64,000 nucleotides of DNA from Brevundimonas viscosa. GTDB taxonomy: Bacteria; Pseudomonadota; Alphaproteobacteria; Caulobacterales; Caulobacteraceae. The translations under genes and the position numbers were made by a program. Location of the stretch: positions 186,001 to 250,000 of the forward strand of contig NZ_FOZV01000002.1 of the NCBI RefSeq assembly GCF_900116065.1, in the 5' to 3' direction. The first letter of the stretch is position 1. Every line of letters starts with the position of its first letter. Under the pieces are notes generated by a model, which saw nothing but the letters and a program-made list of their open reading frames with translations, did not search any database and was not told where the DNA came from. Of this stretch, positions 9,557-19,264 are shown piece by piece.

Positions 9557-10477
9557 TCAGATGTAGCCGAACAGGCCGAGCAGCAGCGGGATGGTCGCGG
9601 CGCTCGCCACCGTGGTGAAGGCCACCACCCCGGCGACCAGCGGCGCGTCGCCGCCCATCTGCCGCGCCAGCACATAGCTTGCCGCCGCGCCCGGGGCCGC
9701 GCCGGCCAGCAGGGCCACGCCCTGGGCCGTCCGGTCGCCGCCCAGCCAGCCGCACAGCCAGAACATCGCCACCGGCAGGACCAGCAGCTTGATCGCCGCG
9801 ACCGTGGCGATGGTGACCGGCCGCGCCGCCGCATAGCGGAAGCTCAGCCCCGCTCCCGCCGTGATCAGTCCCAGCGCAATGGCCCCCGGCCCCATCAGTT
9901 CAAACACGCCGTCCAGCATCGGATGGGTCGGAAGGCCGGCGAGATTCAACACCGCCCCGATGGCGCAGGCCCAGATGATCGGGTTGCGGCCGAGGGAGTG
10001 CAGGGCCAGCCGCCAGCCGCCGCCCTGTCCGGCGCCCCAGCGCGCCAGCGCCAGCACGCACATCACGTTCAACGCCGGGGCCAGCACGCCGAAGGCCACT
10101 GCCGCCGTCCCCAGGCCGGCCGGGCCGAACACCGCCGTCGCCACCGGCAGGAAGACGAACCCGTTCCACCGCACCACACCCTGGAAAACGCTGGTGAACG
10201 AGGGGTCGGGCAGGCGCAGGGCCGGCTTGGCGAGAATGGTCAGCGCGACGACCAGCAACGACACGCCGATGGTGCTCAGCGCCACCGGCCCGGCCGTGCC
10301 GGCGCTGAAGTCCGCGCCCCACACCGCCGGGACGAGGAAGGCCGGGTAGAAGACGAAATAGGTCAGCCGCTCGACCGCGCGCCAGCCGTCGTCGGCGAGG
10401 AAGCGCACCTGCTTCAGGCCCCAGCCCAGGGCGATCATGGCGAACACCGGCACGATGCCGGCCAGCAGCCCGTTCAC
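9557..10477 (-). CDS. AEC-family transporter (auxin efflux carrier-like)
   Basis: A 306-residue polytopic inner-membrane protein with about ten hydrophobic segments in two inverted halves, as in the AEC/MdcF malonate and auxin carrier family. It opens with an N-terminal membrane start ([20 protein letters not shown]) and includes [20 protein letters not shown] around the second-half crossover. The substrate cannot be told from sequence; a small carboxylate is the family default. Its start overlaps the ruvX stop by 4 bp, so it is cotranscribed with it. Confidence 0.8.
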   Translation of the reverse strand: MNGLLAGIVPVFAMIALGWGLKQVRFLADDGWRAVERLTYFVFYPAFLVPAVWGADFSAGTAGPVALSTIGVSLLVVALTILAKPALRLPDPSFTSVFQGVVRWNGFVFLPVATAVFGPAGLGTAAVAFGVLAPALNVMCVLALARWGAGQGGGWRLALHSLGRNPIIWACAIGAVLNLAGLPTHPMLDGVFELMGPGAIALGLITAGAGLSFRYAAARPVTIATVAAIKLLVLPVAMFWLCGWLGGDRTAQGVALLAGAAPGAAASYVLARQMGGDAPLVAGVVAFTTVASAATIPLLLGLFGYI

Positions 10478-10950
10478 CGGACGCCCGCGTCGCGCAGGCG
10501 GTCCAGCGCCCCCTGCAGGATCCAGGCGGCCGCCGTGCGGTCGACCACACCGGCGCGGCGCTTGCGGGTCAGGTCCAGCTCGTCGATCAGGAAGCGCTCA
10601 ACGGCGGTGGTCGACAGCCGCTCGTCCTGGAAGGCGACCGGCACCTCTCGCAGCCGTTGCAGGTTGCGGGCGAAGGCCCGGCACGACTGCGCCCGGGGCC
10701 CTTCTGATCCGTCCATGTTGAGCGGCAGGCCGATGACCAGACCGCTGGCGCGCCGCGCGTCCATCAGCTTCAGGACGTGCTCGGCGTCCTGGGTGAATTT
10801 CGTCTTGCGGACCAGCTCCAGCGGACTGGCGATCATCCGCGTGGCGTCCGATGCGGCGACCCCGATGGTCTTCTCGCCCAGATCCAGCCCCAGCCACGGC
10901 GTCCCGGGCGGGGTCGAGGCGGCCAGTTCTTCGAGGGTCATGACGGTCAC
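10474..10950 (-). CDS. ruvX: Holliday-junction resolvase-like nuclease RuvX (YqgF)
   Basis: A 158-residue RNase H-fold protein of the YqgF family, linked to pre-16S rRNA 5' maturation and to Holliday junction resolution. The first catalytic Asp lies in LGLDLGEKTIGVAASD, followed by VIGLPLNMDGSEGPRA and then FQDERLSTTAVERFL with the acidic Glu. The last Asp is in VVDRTAAAWILQ. Translation could begin at 10950 (MTVMTLEE) or at the second Met, 10941. It is divergent from the lipoprotein gene at 11025. Confidence 0.93.
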   Translation of the reverse strand: MTVMTLEELAASTPPGTPWLGLDLGEKTIGVAASDATRMIASPLELVRKTKFTQDAEHVLKLMDARRASGLVIGLPLNMDGSEGPRAQSCRAFARNLQRLREVPVAFQDERLSTTAVERFLIDELDLTRKRRAGVVDRTAAAWILQGALDRLRDAGVR

Positions 10951-11024
10951 CCGCGGGCCCTAGGACTGGCGGGCGACGCTGGCAAGGTGCAAGCTGCCCC
11001 GGTCGATCGACGATGAGGGGTCCG

Positions 11025-11552
11025 ATGAAGCATCCGCTCCTGTTCCTCGCCGCATTCATTCTGCTGGCCGCGTGCGACACGGGCGTCGAGAGTCGCCGCC
11101 ACGCCCTGCCGGCCGAGACCCGGCCGCTCCCTGCGCAGGCGGTTGCGCCGCTGGTCCCCGACGGCCCCGCCGCCTCTGTCGAGCCGAACGCCGAACCGGC
11201 GCTGCAATGGTCCGCCGGCGTCGCCCGCCTCGATCCGCTTACCCGCCAGGGCGACGCCACGGTGAAGCTGTTCGGAACCGCGGGCGGCGACCCGGCGATG
11301 AACGGCCTCTACACCCACATCGCCTTCTTCCACTCTCCGGCCGAGGGCTGGCGCGTGTTCCGCATCGGCGATGTGCTCGATTACCGCGTGCGCAGCGAAA
11401 CACCCGGCCGCGTCGATCTCGAGGTCGAGGAAAGCCTGATGGACCCGGCGACCGGACGCATCGGCTCACGCAGGCGAGGCATGATCGTGGCCTGGACCCC
11501 GGGCCCCGGCGGCAGCCCGCCGGCGTCCATCACCGTCACCCCCGCGCGCTGA
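11025..11552 (+). CDS. Putative lipoprotein of unknown function
   Basis: A 175-residue predicted lipoprotein. The signal MKHPLLFLAAFILLAAC ends in the lipobox LAAC. The mature part contains a folded-looking domain (about 75-175) with AVKLFGTAGGDPAMNGLYTH-like and DYRVRSETPGRVDLEVEES-like strands, mostly beta. ATG 11025 is preferred to an in-frame ATG at 11013 because it gives a compact signal peptide. I recognise no family. It is 81 bp upstream of gatC on the same strand. Confidence 0.6.
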   Translation: MKHPLLFLAAFILLAACDTGVESRRHALPAETRPLPAQAVAPLVPDGPAASVEPNAEPALQWSAGVARLDPLTRQGDATVKLFGTAGGDPAMNGLYTHIAFFHSPAEGWRVFRIGDVLDYRVRSETPGRVDLEVEESLMDPATGRIGSRRRGMIVAWTPGPGGSPPASITVTPAR

Positions 11553-11633
11553 CGTCGCGCGGCGTCTGAATCCTTGTGAATCCGGGGCCGGGCGGCTAAT
11601 CCCGCCGGCTCAGGTTTCGCATTGGAGGGCCGC

Positions 11634-11921
11634 ATGGCCGTCGACGTCGCGACCGTGCGCCGGGTGGCGCACCTCGCCCGCATCAAGACCCCCGAGGAGC
11701 GGCTGGAGCCGCTGGCCCAGGAGCTGAACGGCATCCTGGCGTGGATCGAGCAGCTCAACGAGGTCGACGTCGAGGGCGTCGAGCCGATGACCTCCAACGT
11801 CCACCAGCCGCTGCGCCTGCGCGACGACGTGGTCACCGACGGGAACAAGGTCGCGGACGTCCTCTCCAACGCTCCGAAGTCGGCCGACGGCTTCTTCGTG
11901 GTCCCGAAGGTGGTCGAATAG
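11634..11921 (+). CDS. gatC: Asp/Glu-tRNA amidotransferase subunit C
   Basis: A 95-residue small subunit that holds the GatA-GatB complex together. It shows the typical GatC start [17 protein letters not shown], then [24 protein letters not shown] and [11 protein letters not shown] 11634 is chosen over an in-frame ATG at 11622 because a strong GGAGG lies about 6 bp before it. It is followed by gatA 1 bp after its stop, giving a gatC-gatA-gatB operon. Confidence 0.96.
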   Translation: MAVDVATVRRVAHLARIKTPEERLEPLAQELNGILAWIEQLNEVDVEGVEPMTSNVHQPLRLRDDVVTDGNKVADVLSNAPKSADGFFVVPKVVE

Positions 11922-11922
11922 A

Positions 11923-13401
11923 ATGTCCGACCTGACGAAGCTGACCCTCAAGGCCGCCGTCGACGGCCTCAAGGCCCGCGACTTCTCCTCGGAGGAGATC
12001 ACCCGCGCCTTCCTCGCCAACATCGAGACCGCCAACCCGCGGCTGAACGCCTACGTCCTGCCCACCGCCGACAAGGCGCTGGACATGGCCCGCGCCGCCG
12101 ACGCCCGGCTGGCGAAGGGGGAGGGCGGCCCGCTCGAGGGCGCGCCCCTCGGCGTCAAGGACCTGTTCTGCACCGACGGGGTCCAGACCACGGCCGGCTC
12201 CAACATGCTCAAGGGCTTTGTCCCGCCCTATGAGTCCACCGTCACCGCCAACCTGTGGCGCGACGGCGCGGTCATGCTCGGCAAGCTGAACATGGACGAG
12301 TTCGCCATGGGCTCGTCCAACGAGACCTCGGCCTTCGGGCCCGTGGTCAATCCGTGGAAGTCCGGCGTCTCCAACGCCGACCTGACCCCGGGCGGTTCTT
12401 CCGGCGGTTCGGCCTCGGCCGTCGCCGGCGATCTCTGCCTGGCCGCCACCGCCTCCGACACCGGCGGCTCGATCCGCCAGCCGGCGGCCTTCACCGGCAC
12501 CGTGGGCGTCAAGCCGACCTACGGCCGCGCCAGCCGCTTCGGCATGGTCGCCTTCGCCTCCTCGCTCGACCAGGCCGGGCCGATCACGAAGACGGTCGAG
12601 GACGCGGCCATCCTGCTGCGCTCGATGTGCTCCTTCGATCCGAAGGACTCGACCAGCCTCGACGTCGAGACGCCGGACTGGAGCCAGTCGCTCGGCAAGT
12701 CGGTGAAGGGCCTGCGCATCGGCATCCCGAACGAATATGTCGTCGACGGCATGCCCGCCGAGCAGATGGAGCTTTGGGAGAAGGGCCAGGCCTGGCTGCG
12801 CGAGGCCGGCGCCGAGATCGTCGAGATCAGCCTGCCGCACACGAAGTACGCCCTGCCGGCCTACTACATCATCGCCCCGGCCGAGGCCTCGTCCAACCTG
12901 GCCCGTTACGACGGCATGCGCTTCGGCCACCGCGCGGCGGAGGCGAAGTCGCTGACCGACCTCTACGAGACCAGCCGCGCCGAGGGCTTCGGGAAGGAAG
13001 TCCAGCGCCGTCTGACCATCGGGGCCTACGTCCTCTCGGCCGGGTTCTATGACGCCTATTATGTCCGGGCGCTGAAGGTTCGCCGCCGCATCGCCGAGGA
13101 CTTCGACAAGGTCTGGGACCGCGTCGACGCCATCCTGACGCCCTCGACCCCGTCGGCCGCCTTCGCCATCGGCGACCGGCAGATCGACCCGGTGACCATG
13201 TACCTGAACGACGTCTTCACGGTCACCGCCAACCTCGCCGGCCTGCCCGGCATCTCGGTCCCTGCCGGCCTCGACAAGGCCGGCCTGCCGCTCGGCCTCC
13301 AGGTCATCGGCAAGGCGCTGGACGAGGCGACGGTGTTCCAGGTGGCCGGCGCGCTCGAAGACGCGGCGGGATTCGTCGCCCGGCCGGAGAAGTGGTGGTG
13401 A
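11923..13401 (+). CDS. gatA: Asp/Glu-tRNA amidotransferase subunit A
   Basis: A 492-residue amidase-signature enzyme that hydrolyses glutamine and channels ammonia to GatB. The catalytic Lys is in [10 protein letters not shown], and the cis-Ser/Ser nucleophile region reads [18 protein letters not shown] with [13 protein letters not shown] following. Length and motif order match GatA. It starts 1 bp after gatC stops, and its stop TGA is 2 bp before the gatB ATG. Confidence 0.97.
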   Translation: MSDLTKLTLKAAVDGLKARDFSSEEITRAFLANIETANPRLNAYVLPTADKALDMARAADARLAKGEGGPLEGAPLGVKDLFCTDGVQTTAGSNMLKGFVPPYESTVTANLWRDGAVMLGKLNMDEFAMGSSNETSAFGPVVNPWKSGVSNADLTPGGSSGGSASAVAGDLCLAATASDTGGSIRQPAAFTGTVGVKPTYGRASRFGMVAFASSLDQAGPITKTVEDAAILLRSMCSFDPKDSTSLDVETPDWSQSLGKSVKGLRIGIPNEYVVDGMPAEQMELWEKGQAWLREAGAEIVEISLPHTKYALPAYYIIAPAEASSNLARYDGMRFGHRAAEAKSLTDLYETSRAEGFGKEVQRRLTIGAYVLSAGFYDAYYVRALKVRRRIAEDFDKVWDRVDAILTPSTPSAAFAIGDRQIDPVTMYLNDVFTVTANLAGLPGISVPAGLDKAGLPLGLQVIGKALDEATVFQVAGALEDAAGFVARPEKWW

Positions 13402-13403
13402 GC

Positions 13404-14897
13404 ATGACCGACAAGACCTTCACCATCCAGGGCCGCACCGGCCCCTGGGAACTCGTCATGGGGCTGGAGATCCACGCCCAGGTGGCCTCGCGCGCCAAGC
13501 TGTTCTCCGGCGCCGCCGTCGGCTTCGGCGCCGGCCCCAACGAGCAGGTGTCGCTGGTCGACGCCGGCTTCCCCGGCATGCTGCCGGTGCTCAACAAATT
13601 CTGCGTCGAACAGGCCGTCCGCACCGGCCTCGGCCTCAATGCGCAGATCAACAGACGCAGCCAGTTCGACCGAAAGAACTACTTCTACCCCGATCTGCCG
13701 ACCGGCTATCAGATCAGCCAGCTGTTCTATCCGATCGTCGGCGAGGGCGTGGTCGAGGTCGAGGCGGAGGACGGCTCCTTCTTCAACGTCGGCATCGAGC
13801 GCCTGCATCTGGAGCAGGACGCCGGCAAGCTGATCCATGACCTGTCGCCGACCGAGTCCTACGTCGACCTCAACCGCGCCGGCACGGCCCTGATGGAGAT
13901 CGTCTCCCGGCCCGACATCCGTTCGCCGGACGAGGCGGTCGCCTACGTCAAGAAGATCCGCACCATCCTGATCTACCTCGGCACCTGCGACGGCGACATG
14001 GAGAAGGGCAACTTGCGGGCCGACGTCAACGTCTCGGTCTGCCGCCCGGGCCAGTACGAGAAGTTCAAGGACACCGGCGACTTCAGCCATCTCGGCACGC
14101 GCTGCGAGATCAAGAACGTCAACTCGTTCCGCTTCATCAACCAGGCCATCAACTACGAGGCGCGGCGCCAGATCGAAATCCTCGAGGACGGCGGCACGGT
14201 CGATCAGGAGACCCGTCTCTACGACCCGACCGCCGGCGAGACCCGCTCGATGCGCTCCAAGGAAGAGGCGATGGACTATCGCTACTTCCCCGACCCTGAT
14301 CTCCTGCCGCTCGAACTGGAGCAGGCGTGGATCGACGAGATCAGGGCCTCGCTGCCGGAACTGCCCGACGAGAAGCGCCGCCGCTTCATGAGCCAGTACG
14401 GCCTGTCGCAGTACGACGCCGGGGTGCTGATCTCGGAGCAGGCCAAGGCCGACTGGTTCGAGGCGGCGGCGAAGGGCCGGGACGCCAAGCTGGTCTCCAA
14501 CTGGGTCACCAACGAACTGTCGGCGCGCCTCGCCGCTGACGGGTCCGACTTCGCTGACTGCAAGCTGCCGCCGGCCTATGTCGCCGAACTGGTCGAACTG
14601 ATCGAGACCAACGTCATCTCGTCGAAGATCGCCAAGGAGGTGTTCGACCACGTCTGGAACGGCGAAGGCTCGCCGGCGCAGGTCGTGGAGAAGCACGGCC
14701 TCAAACAGGTCACCGACACCGGCGCCATCGAGAAGGCGGTCGACGACATCATCGCCGCCAACCCGGACAAGGCCGCCGCCGTCGCCGAAAAGCCCCAGGC
14801 GGTCGGCTGGTTCGTCGGCCAGGTCATGAAGGCGACGGGCGGCAAGGCCAACCCGGCCGTGGTCAACGAGATCCTGAAGGCGAAGCTGGGGCTGTAG
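13404..14897 (+). CDS. gatB: Asp/Glu-tRNA amidotransferase subunit B
   Basis: A 497-residue kinase/transamidase subunit that phosphorylates the side chain of mischarged Asp-tRNA(Asn) or Glu-tRNA(Gln) and amidates it. Signature segments are GLEIHAQV near residue 17, [31 protein letters not shown], and a C-terminal YqeY-like tail domain ending in [11 protein letters not shown] 13404 ([10 protein letters not shown]) is preferred over a GTG at 13392 inside gatA. Together with aspS, gltX and tRNA-Asn in this window it suggests indirect amide aminoacylation. Confidence 0.97.
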   Translation: MTDKTFTIQGRTGPWELVMGLEIHAQVASRAKLFSGAAVGFGAGPNEQVSLVDAGFPGMLPVLNKFCVEQAVRTGLGLNAQINRRSQFDRKNYFYPDLPTGYQISQLFYPIVGEGVVEVEAEDGSFFNVGIERLHLEQDAGKLIHDLSPTESYVDLNRAGTALMEIVSRPDIRSPDEAVAYVKKIRTILIYLGTCDGDMEKGNLRADVNVSVCRPGQYEKFKDTGDFSHLGTRCEIKNVNSFRFINQAINYEARRQIEILEDGGTVDQETRLYDPTAGETRSMRSKEEAMDYRYFPDPDLLPLELEQAWIDEIRASLPELPDEKRRRFMSQYGLSQYDAGVLISEQAKADWFEAAAKGRDAKLVSNWVTNELSARLAADGSDFADCKLPPAYVAELVELIETNVISSKIAKEVFDHVWNGEGSPAQVVEKHGLKQVTDTGAIEKAVDDIIAANPDKAAAVAEKPQAVGWFVGQVMKATGGKANPAVVNEILKAKLGL

Positions 14898-14905
14898 GTC
14901 AGCGT

Positions 14906-15028
14906 CCTTCTCCCCTTGCGGGAGAAGGCGCCCCGGAGGGGCGGATGAGGGGTTGCTCCGGCCCCTCCCGCGCGCCCCCTCATCCGACCTCGCTCCGCTC
15001 GGCCACCTTCTCCCGCAAAGGGAGAAGG
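14906..15028. repeat. Palindromic intergenic repeat (CTTCTCCC / GGGAGAAGG type)
   Basis: This fills the gap between convergent gatB and hdaA. Outer arms CCTTCTCCC...GGGAGAAGG occur at both ends (14906-14928 and 15006-15028), and GGATGAGGGG near 14942 pairs with CCCCTCATCC near 14979. It is an imperfect palindrome of about 123 bp able to fold into a long hairpin, the style of dispersed repeat that litters Caulobacterales intergenic DNA. It could also act as a bidirectional terminator. Confidence 0.65.
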
Positions 15029-15035
15029 GACGTCG

Positions 15036-15719
15036 TCATTCAAACAGCTCCCCGCTCTCCGCGCCGCCCTCGAGGGCCTCGCGGGCCAGCGTCCGGGTCA
15101 CCGGTCGGTGCAGGGCGTCCAGCCGCTCGACCACCGCCGCCGCCGCCGCCGAAGAGCGGTCGATGCGGCGCAGCAGATAGGGGATGACGTCCTTCGCCGG
15201 CCGGATGCCCCGTTCGGCGAACCGGCTCTCCAGCATGGCCGCCAGCACGGCGTCGTCGGGCGCCTCGACGGGCGCCGTGCGGACGGCGTTCAGCCGCGAG
15301 CGCAGGTCCGGCAGCCGCACCTCCCACGCCGACGGCGGCGGCCGGTCGACCAGCAGCAGGGCCCCACCCGGCGCCTGGGCGAGGTTGATGAGGTGGAACA
15401 GGGTTTCGTCGTCGGCCTGCATGGCGTCGTCCAGCAGCACCGGCCGTCCCTCGATCTCCAGCGGATCGACCAGCGCCGCTTCGGCGCCGTGCACGGCCGT
15501 CGCGCCCACCCGTTCGGCCCAGATCTGCCCCAGGCGGCTCTTGCCCGAGCCTTCAGGACCGCAGATCGCCATGGTCCCGCCGATCAGGTTCGGCCAGTCC
15601 TGCACAGCCTCGAAGGCGACGCGATTGCTGTCCGAGACGACGAAGCCCGTCGCGCCGTCGGGCAGATCGCTCTGCAACGGCAGGCGCATCTGGTCGGGCG
15701 GGGCGGAGCGGGCGGTCAT
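15036..15719 (-). CDS. hdaA: DnaA-inactivating regulator HdaA (Hda homologue)
   Basis: A 227-residue AAA+ protein related to the DnaA ATPase core but without the DNA-binding domain. It promotes ATP hydrolysis on DnaA after replication starts. The N-terminal clamp-binding motif QMRLPLQSD (residues about 10-18) should dock on the DnaN sliding clamp. Walker A is GPEGSGKSRL (about 54-63) and the Walker B region is LLLVD. The family is about 220-240 residues, so this is full length. It is divergent from aspS, with 210 bp between. Confidence 0.88.
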   Translation of the reverse strand: MTARSAPPDQMRLPLQSDLPDGATGFVVSDSNRVAFEAVQDWPNLIGGTMAICGPEGSGKSRLGQIWAERVGATAVHGAEAALVDPLEIEGRPVLLDDAMQADDETLFHLINLAQAPGGALLLVDRPPPSAWEVRLPDLRSRLNAVRTAPVEAPDDAVLAAMLESRFAERGIRPAKDVIPYLLRRIDRSSAAAAAVVERLDALHRPVTRTLAREALEGGAESGELFE

Positions 15720-15848
15720 GCGTCTTCACCATAGCAGACGCCGCGGTCGCGAAAGAGCGGGTTCCCGCCCGGCCGTGGACAAGCGCACGCACCTGTGGAT
15801 TCGGGGAACGCAGGGGGAGGGGGCTCGGTCAGCGCGACCCGGCCAGCC

Positions 15849-15855
15849 TTGACTT
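15849..15855 (+). promoter_or_regulatory. Possible -35 element of aspS
   Basis: The 210-bp hdaA-aspS gap contains GCCTTGACTTTCCGG, 81 bp before the aspS start. A nearly identical GCCTTGACTTGCCGG precedes gltX. TTGACT fits a housekeeping -35 box, but I see no convincing -10, so this is only a candidate. Nothing else stands out in the gap. Confidence 0.3.
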
Positions 15856-15929
15856 TCCGGGGCGATGATGCGCCCTTCCGCGCTCCCGAATTGCGCCCGT
15901 CCGGGCCCTGAATCCAAGACGAAGACGCC

Positions 15930-17711
15930 ATGCACGCCTACCGCTCCCATACCTGCGGCGCCCTCCGCTCGACCGACGCCGGCTCCAGCGTGCGTCTGTC
16001 CGGCTGGGTGCATCGCAAGCGCGACCACGGCGGCCTGCTGTTCATCGACCTGCGCGACCACTACGGCCTGACCCAGCTGGTGCTGCACCCCGAAACCCCC
16101 GGCTTCGACGTGGTCGAGCGCCTGCGCGCCGAGAGCGTCATCCGGGTTGACGGCGAGGTGGTGCTGCGCGAGGCGGGTACGGTGAACCCGAACCTGCCGA
16201 CCGGCGAGATCGAGGTCCGGGTGAAGGCCGTCGAGGTCCTGTCCGAAGCCGCCGAGCTGCCGCTGCCGGTCTTCGGGGAGCCGGAGTATCCGGAGGAGAT
16301 CCGCCTCAAGCACCGCTACCTCGACCTGCGCCGCGAGACCCTGCACAGGAACATCGTGCTGCGCTCGAAGGTGATCTCCTCGATCCGGCGCCGCATGGTC
16401 GAGCAGGGCTTCCTTGAGTACCAGACCCCCATCCTGACCGCCTCGAGCCCCGAGGGCGCCCGCGACTTCCTGGTGCCGTCGCGCCTGCATCCCGGCCAGT
16501 TCTACGCCCTCCCGCAGGCCCCGCAGCAGTTCAAGCAACTGCTCATGGTCTCGGGCTTCGACCGCTATTTCCAGATCGCGCCCTGTTTCCGCGACGAGGA
16601 CCTGCGCGCCGACCGTTCGCTGGAGTTCTACCAGCTCGACGTCGAGATGAGCTTCGTCACGCAAGAGGATGTTTTTGCTGCCATCGAGCCCGTCATGCAC
16701 GGCGTGTTCGAGGAGTTCGCCGACGGCAAGAAGGTCGATCCCTATCCCTTCGTCCGCATTCCCTACCGCGAGGCCATCGCGATGTTCGGCACCGACAAGC
16801 CGGACCTGCGCAACCCGATCGAGATGTCGGACGTCAGCGATCATTTCCGCGACGGCGGCTTCGGCCTGTTCAACAAGATCCTCGCGGCCGACGCGAAGAA
16901 CGCCGTCTGGGCGATCCCGGCGCCGACCGGCGGCTCGCGCGCCTTCTGCGACCGCATGAACTCCTGGGCCCAGGGCGAGGGCCAGCCGGGCCTCGGCTAC
17001 ATCTTCTGGTCCGAGGACCAGGGCGCATGGGGCGGCCCGATCGCCAAGAACCTCGGCGCCGAGGCGACCGACGCCCTGATGAAGTCCCTGGGCCTCGGCA
17101 AGGGCGACGCCGCCTTCTTCGCCGCGGGAGATCCCAAGGTCTTCCACAAGTTCGCCGGAAACGCACGCACCAAGCTGGGCCAGGACCTCAACCTGATCTC
17201 GGATGACGAGTTCAAATTCTGCTGGATCGTCGACTTCCCGATGTTCGAGTGGAGCGAGGAGGAGAAGAAGGTCGACTTCTCGCACAACCCCTTCTCCATG
17301 CCGCAGGGCGAGATGGAGGCGCTGACGACGAAGGATCCGCTCGACGTGCTGGCCTACCAGTACGACATCGTCTGCAACGGCTACGAGCTGTGCTCGGGCG
17401 CGATCCGGAACCACAAGGCCGAGATCATGCTCAAGGCCTTCGAGATCGCCGGCTACGACGCCTCTGTGGTCGAGGAGCAGTTCGGCGGCATGCTCAACGC
17501 CTTCCGCTACGGCGCACCGCCCCACGGCGGCCTGGCTCCCGGCATCGATCGCATCGTCATGCTGCTGGCCAACCAGACCGCCATCCGCGAGGTCATCGCC
17601 TTCCCGCTGAACCAGCAGGGCCAGGACCTGCTGATGGGCGCTCCGGCCCAGGTCCAGGAGAAGCAGCTCAAGGAACTGCACATCAGGCCGGCCCTGCCGC
17701 TGAAGGTGTGA
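15930..17711 (+). CDS. aspS: Aspartyl-tRNA synthetase (bacterial type)
   Basis: A 593-residue class IIb synthetase. An N-terminal OB-fold anticodon domain (about 1-110, [20 protein letters not shown]) is followed by a catalytic core with [20 protein letters not shown], motif 2 [10 protein letters not shown], a GAD insertion domain (about 290-420), and motif 3 [14 protein letters not shown] near the C-terminus. With gatCAB present it may be the non-discriminating form that also charges tRNA-Asn; the sequence alone does not settle this. An intrinsic terminator lies 27 bp after the stop. Confidence 0.97.
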   Translation: MHAYRSHTCGALRSTDAGSSVRLSGWVHRKRDHGGLLFIDLRDHYGLTQLVLHPETPGFDVVERLRAESVIRVDGEVVLREAGTVNPNLPTGEIEVRVKAVEVLSEAAELPLPVFGEPEYPEEIRLKHRYLDLRRETLHRNIVLRSKVISSIRRRMVEQGFLEYQTPILTASSPEGARDFLVPSRLHPGQFYALPQAPQQFKQLLMVSGFDRYFQIAPCFRDEDLRADRSLEFYQLDVEMSFVTQEDVFAAIEPVMHGVFEEFADGKKVDPYPFVRIPYREAIAMFGTDKPDLRNPIEMSDVSDHFRDGGFGLFNKILAADAKNAVWAIPAPTGGSRAFCDRMNSWAQGEGQPGLGYIFWSEDQGAWGGPIAKNLGAEATDALMKSLGLGKGDAAFFAAGDPKVFHKFAGNARTKLGQDLNLISDDEFKFCWIVDFPMFEWSEEEKKVDFSHNPFSMPQGEMEALTTKDPLDVLAYQYDIVCNGYELCSGAIRNHKAEIMLKAFEIAGYDASVVEEQFGGMLNAFRYGAPPHGGLAPGIDRIVMLLANQTAIREVIAFPLNQQGQDLLMGAPAQVQEKQLKELHIRPALPLKV

Positions 17712-17737
17712 TGGCGCCGATCAGCGCCGCAACGAGG

Positions 17738-17764
17738 AAGGCCCCGGTCGTCGACCGGGGCCTT
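17738..17764 (+). terminator. Rho-independent terminator of aspS
   Basis: A perfect 13-bp stem AAGGCCCCGGTCG / CGACCGGGGCCTT with a minimal loop, followed by TTCTCG. It sits between convergent aspS and the pentapeptide-repeat gene. The T-run favours the plus strand, but the stem could serve both. Confidence 0.85.
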
Positions 17765-17770
17765 TTCTCG

Positions 17771-18661
17771 TTACTGGCCGCCGGCGACCACCAGATTGCG
17801 CACCCGCGGCGGCGCCGGAGGGGTCGGTGGGCGGGGCGGCGAGATGCGAAGGATGCCGCGGCAGGACCGGGCGCTCAGTCCGGCGGGCAGGAGGGTCGAG
17901 CCGTCTCCGCAGGCCTGCCCCACCTTCTCCTGGGTCAGGCCGCGGGTGCGACTCAGATTGGCTCCCCGGATGTCCGTGCGGTTGAGTTCGGCGCCGCGGA
18001 AGTCGGCTCCGGCGAAATTGCCTCCGGTCAGTCGGGCGCCGTTCAGTTCGGCGTTCACGAACGAGGCGCCTCGAAAGTCCCCGTTCGACAGGTTCGACAT
18101 GCTGATCTCGGCGTTCGAGAAGTCGGCCTGCCGGGCGTCGACGTTGGCGAGCGTGCTGGCATTCAGTTCCGCCGCCCGGAGGCTCGCGCCGCTGAGCACC
18201 GCGGTGTTCAGGTTCGCGCCGTTGAGCTCGGCCCCGTTGAGATTGACGCTGTCCAGCCGGGCGCGGACGAGGGTCGCTCCCATCGCCATGACGCCGGTCA
18301 TGTCGGCGCGGGAGAACCGCGCTCCCGTGAAGTTGGCGCCCACCATGCCGGCGCCGGTCAGATCCGCCCGGCTGAAATCGCTGCCCGCGAAGTTCGAACC
18401 GACCAGTTCGGCGCCGCGCAGATTGGCGCCCACGAGGGTGGCGTCGGTGAACATCGCGCCGGTGAAGGCGGCTCCGGCGAGGTCGCGTCCCGAGAGCTCG
18501 CACGCGTGGCAGGAGCCGCCCAGCGAAACCATGCGCGCCACGTCGCGATCCTGCCACTGCAGCTGGATCTCGGCCACGGCCGGCGCGGCGACCACCATGG
18601 CCGCTGCGGCGGCGCTGGCGGCGAGGAGGCGACGGACTTGGATTCGGGCGAACTGGGTCAC
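17771..18661 (-). CDS. Secreted pentapeptide-repeat protein
   Basis: A 296-residue protein with a signal peptide (about 1-30, cut near AVAEIQ), a CHAC motif at about 51-54, then about 35 tandem pentapeptides of the A(D/N)LXX class (for example ANLRGAELVGSNFAG) over residues 55-245, which fold into a right-handed quadrilateral beta-helix. A conserved C-terminal cap GLTQEKVGQACGDGSTLLP precedes a Pro-rich tail. Export to the periplasm is predicted. The same CxxC-repeat-cap layout occurs in the next gene, so the two are paralogues. Function unknown. Confidence 0.8.
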   Translation of the reverse strand: MTQFARIQVRRLLAASAAAAAMVVAAPAVAEIQLQWQDRDVARMVSLGGSCHACELSGRDLAGAAFTGAMFTDATLVGANLRGAELVGSNFAGSDFSRADLTGAGMVGANFTGARFSRADMTGVMAMGATLVRARLDSVNLNGAELNGANLNTAVLSGASLRAAELNASTLANVDARQADFSNAEISMSNLSNGDFRGASFVNAELNGARLTGGNFAGADFRGAELNRTDIRGANLSRTRGLTQEKVGQACGDGSTLLPAGLSARSCRGILRISPPRPPTPPAPPRVRNLVVAGGQ

Positions 18662-18724
18662 GCGACCTTCATGACGCCAACGTCCGACAGACCCTACTTA
18701 ATTCGCTGTAAGGTCGGTGGCGGA

Positions 18725-19207
18725 TCAGCAGCGGGGAATGGTCAGACCCGACGGCAGCTGGGTGGCCTCGTCTCCGCAGGCCTGGTTCAGGCGCGACTGG
18801 GTGAGGCCACGCGCACCTCTCAGGGACGCGCCGGCGAAGTTGGCGCCGGAAAGCGTCGCACCACTGAAGTTGGCGCCATCCAGATAGGTCCCGACGAAAC
18901 TGGCGTTGGTCAGGTTGGCCCCGGAGAAGTTCGACCCGGAGAACACGCCCCCGTAGGCCTCGACGTCGCGAAGATCGGCGTTGTCGAAACGGGTCCGGTT
19001 CATCACCACGAGACTGAGATCGGCCTGGCGGAGGCGGGCGCGCGAGAGGTTCAGTCCTCGCGCCTGCAGACCGCTCAGCTCGGCCTGGAACAGATTGCAG
19101 CCGCTGCAGCTGGCCCCGCCGCGCACCCGCGCGATCTGGCCGGCGTTCTGCGCCTGCGCCGGCGCGGCGGCCATCAGGACGGCGAGAGAGATCAAAAGGC
19201 GCTTCAT
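18725..19207 (-). CDS. Secreted pentapeptide-repeat protein, shorter paralogue
   Basis: A 160-residue protein with a signal peptide (MKRLLISLAVLMAAAPAQA), a CSGC motif at about 33-36, roughly 15 pentapeptide repeats (FSGANLTNASFVGTYLDG style) and a C-terminal cap GLTQSRLNQACGDEATQLP closely matching its larger neighbour 63 bp downstream. It probably arose by duplication and shortening. Periplasmic. No enzyme motif is visible. DNA-gyrase-mimic function is known for some cytoplasmic pentapeptide proteins but is unlikely for an exported one. Confidence 0.78.
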   Translation of the reverse strand: MKRLLISLAVLMAAAPAQAQNAGQIARVRGGASCSGCNLFQAELSGLQARGLNLSRARLRQADLSLVVMNRTRFDNADLRDVEAYGGVFSGSNFSGANLTNASFVGTYLDGANFSGATLSGANFAGASLRGARGLTQSRLNQACGDEATQLPSGLTIPRC

Positions 19208-19264
19208 GGCGGACTCCAGGTCGGCAGGGACCAGTCAGCGCAAGCTTCGCATCAATTCGTTGAC

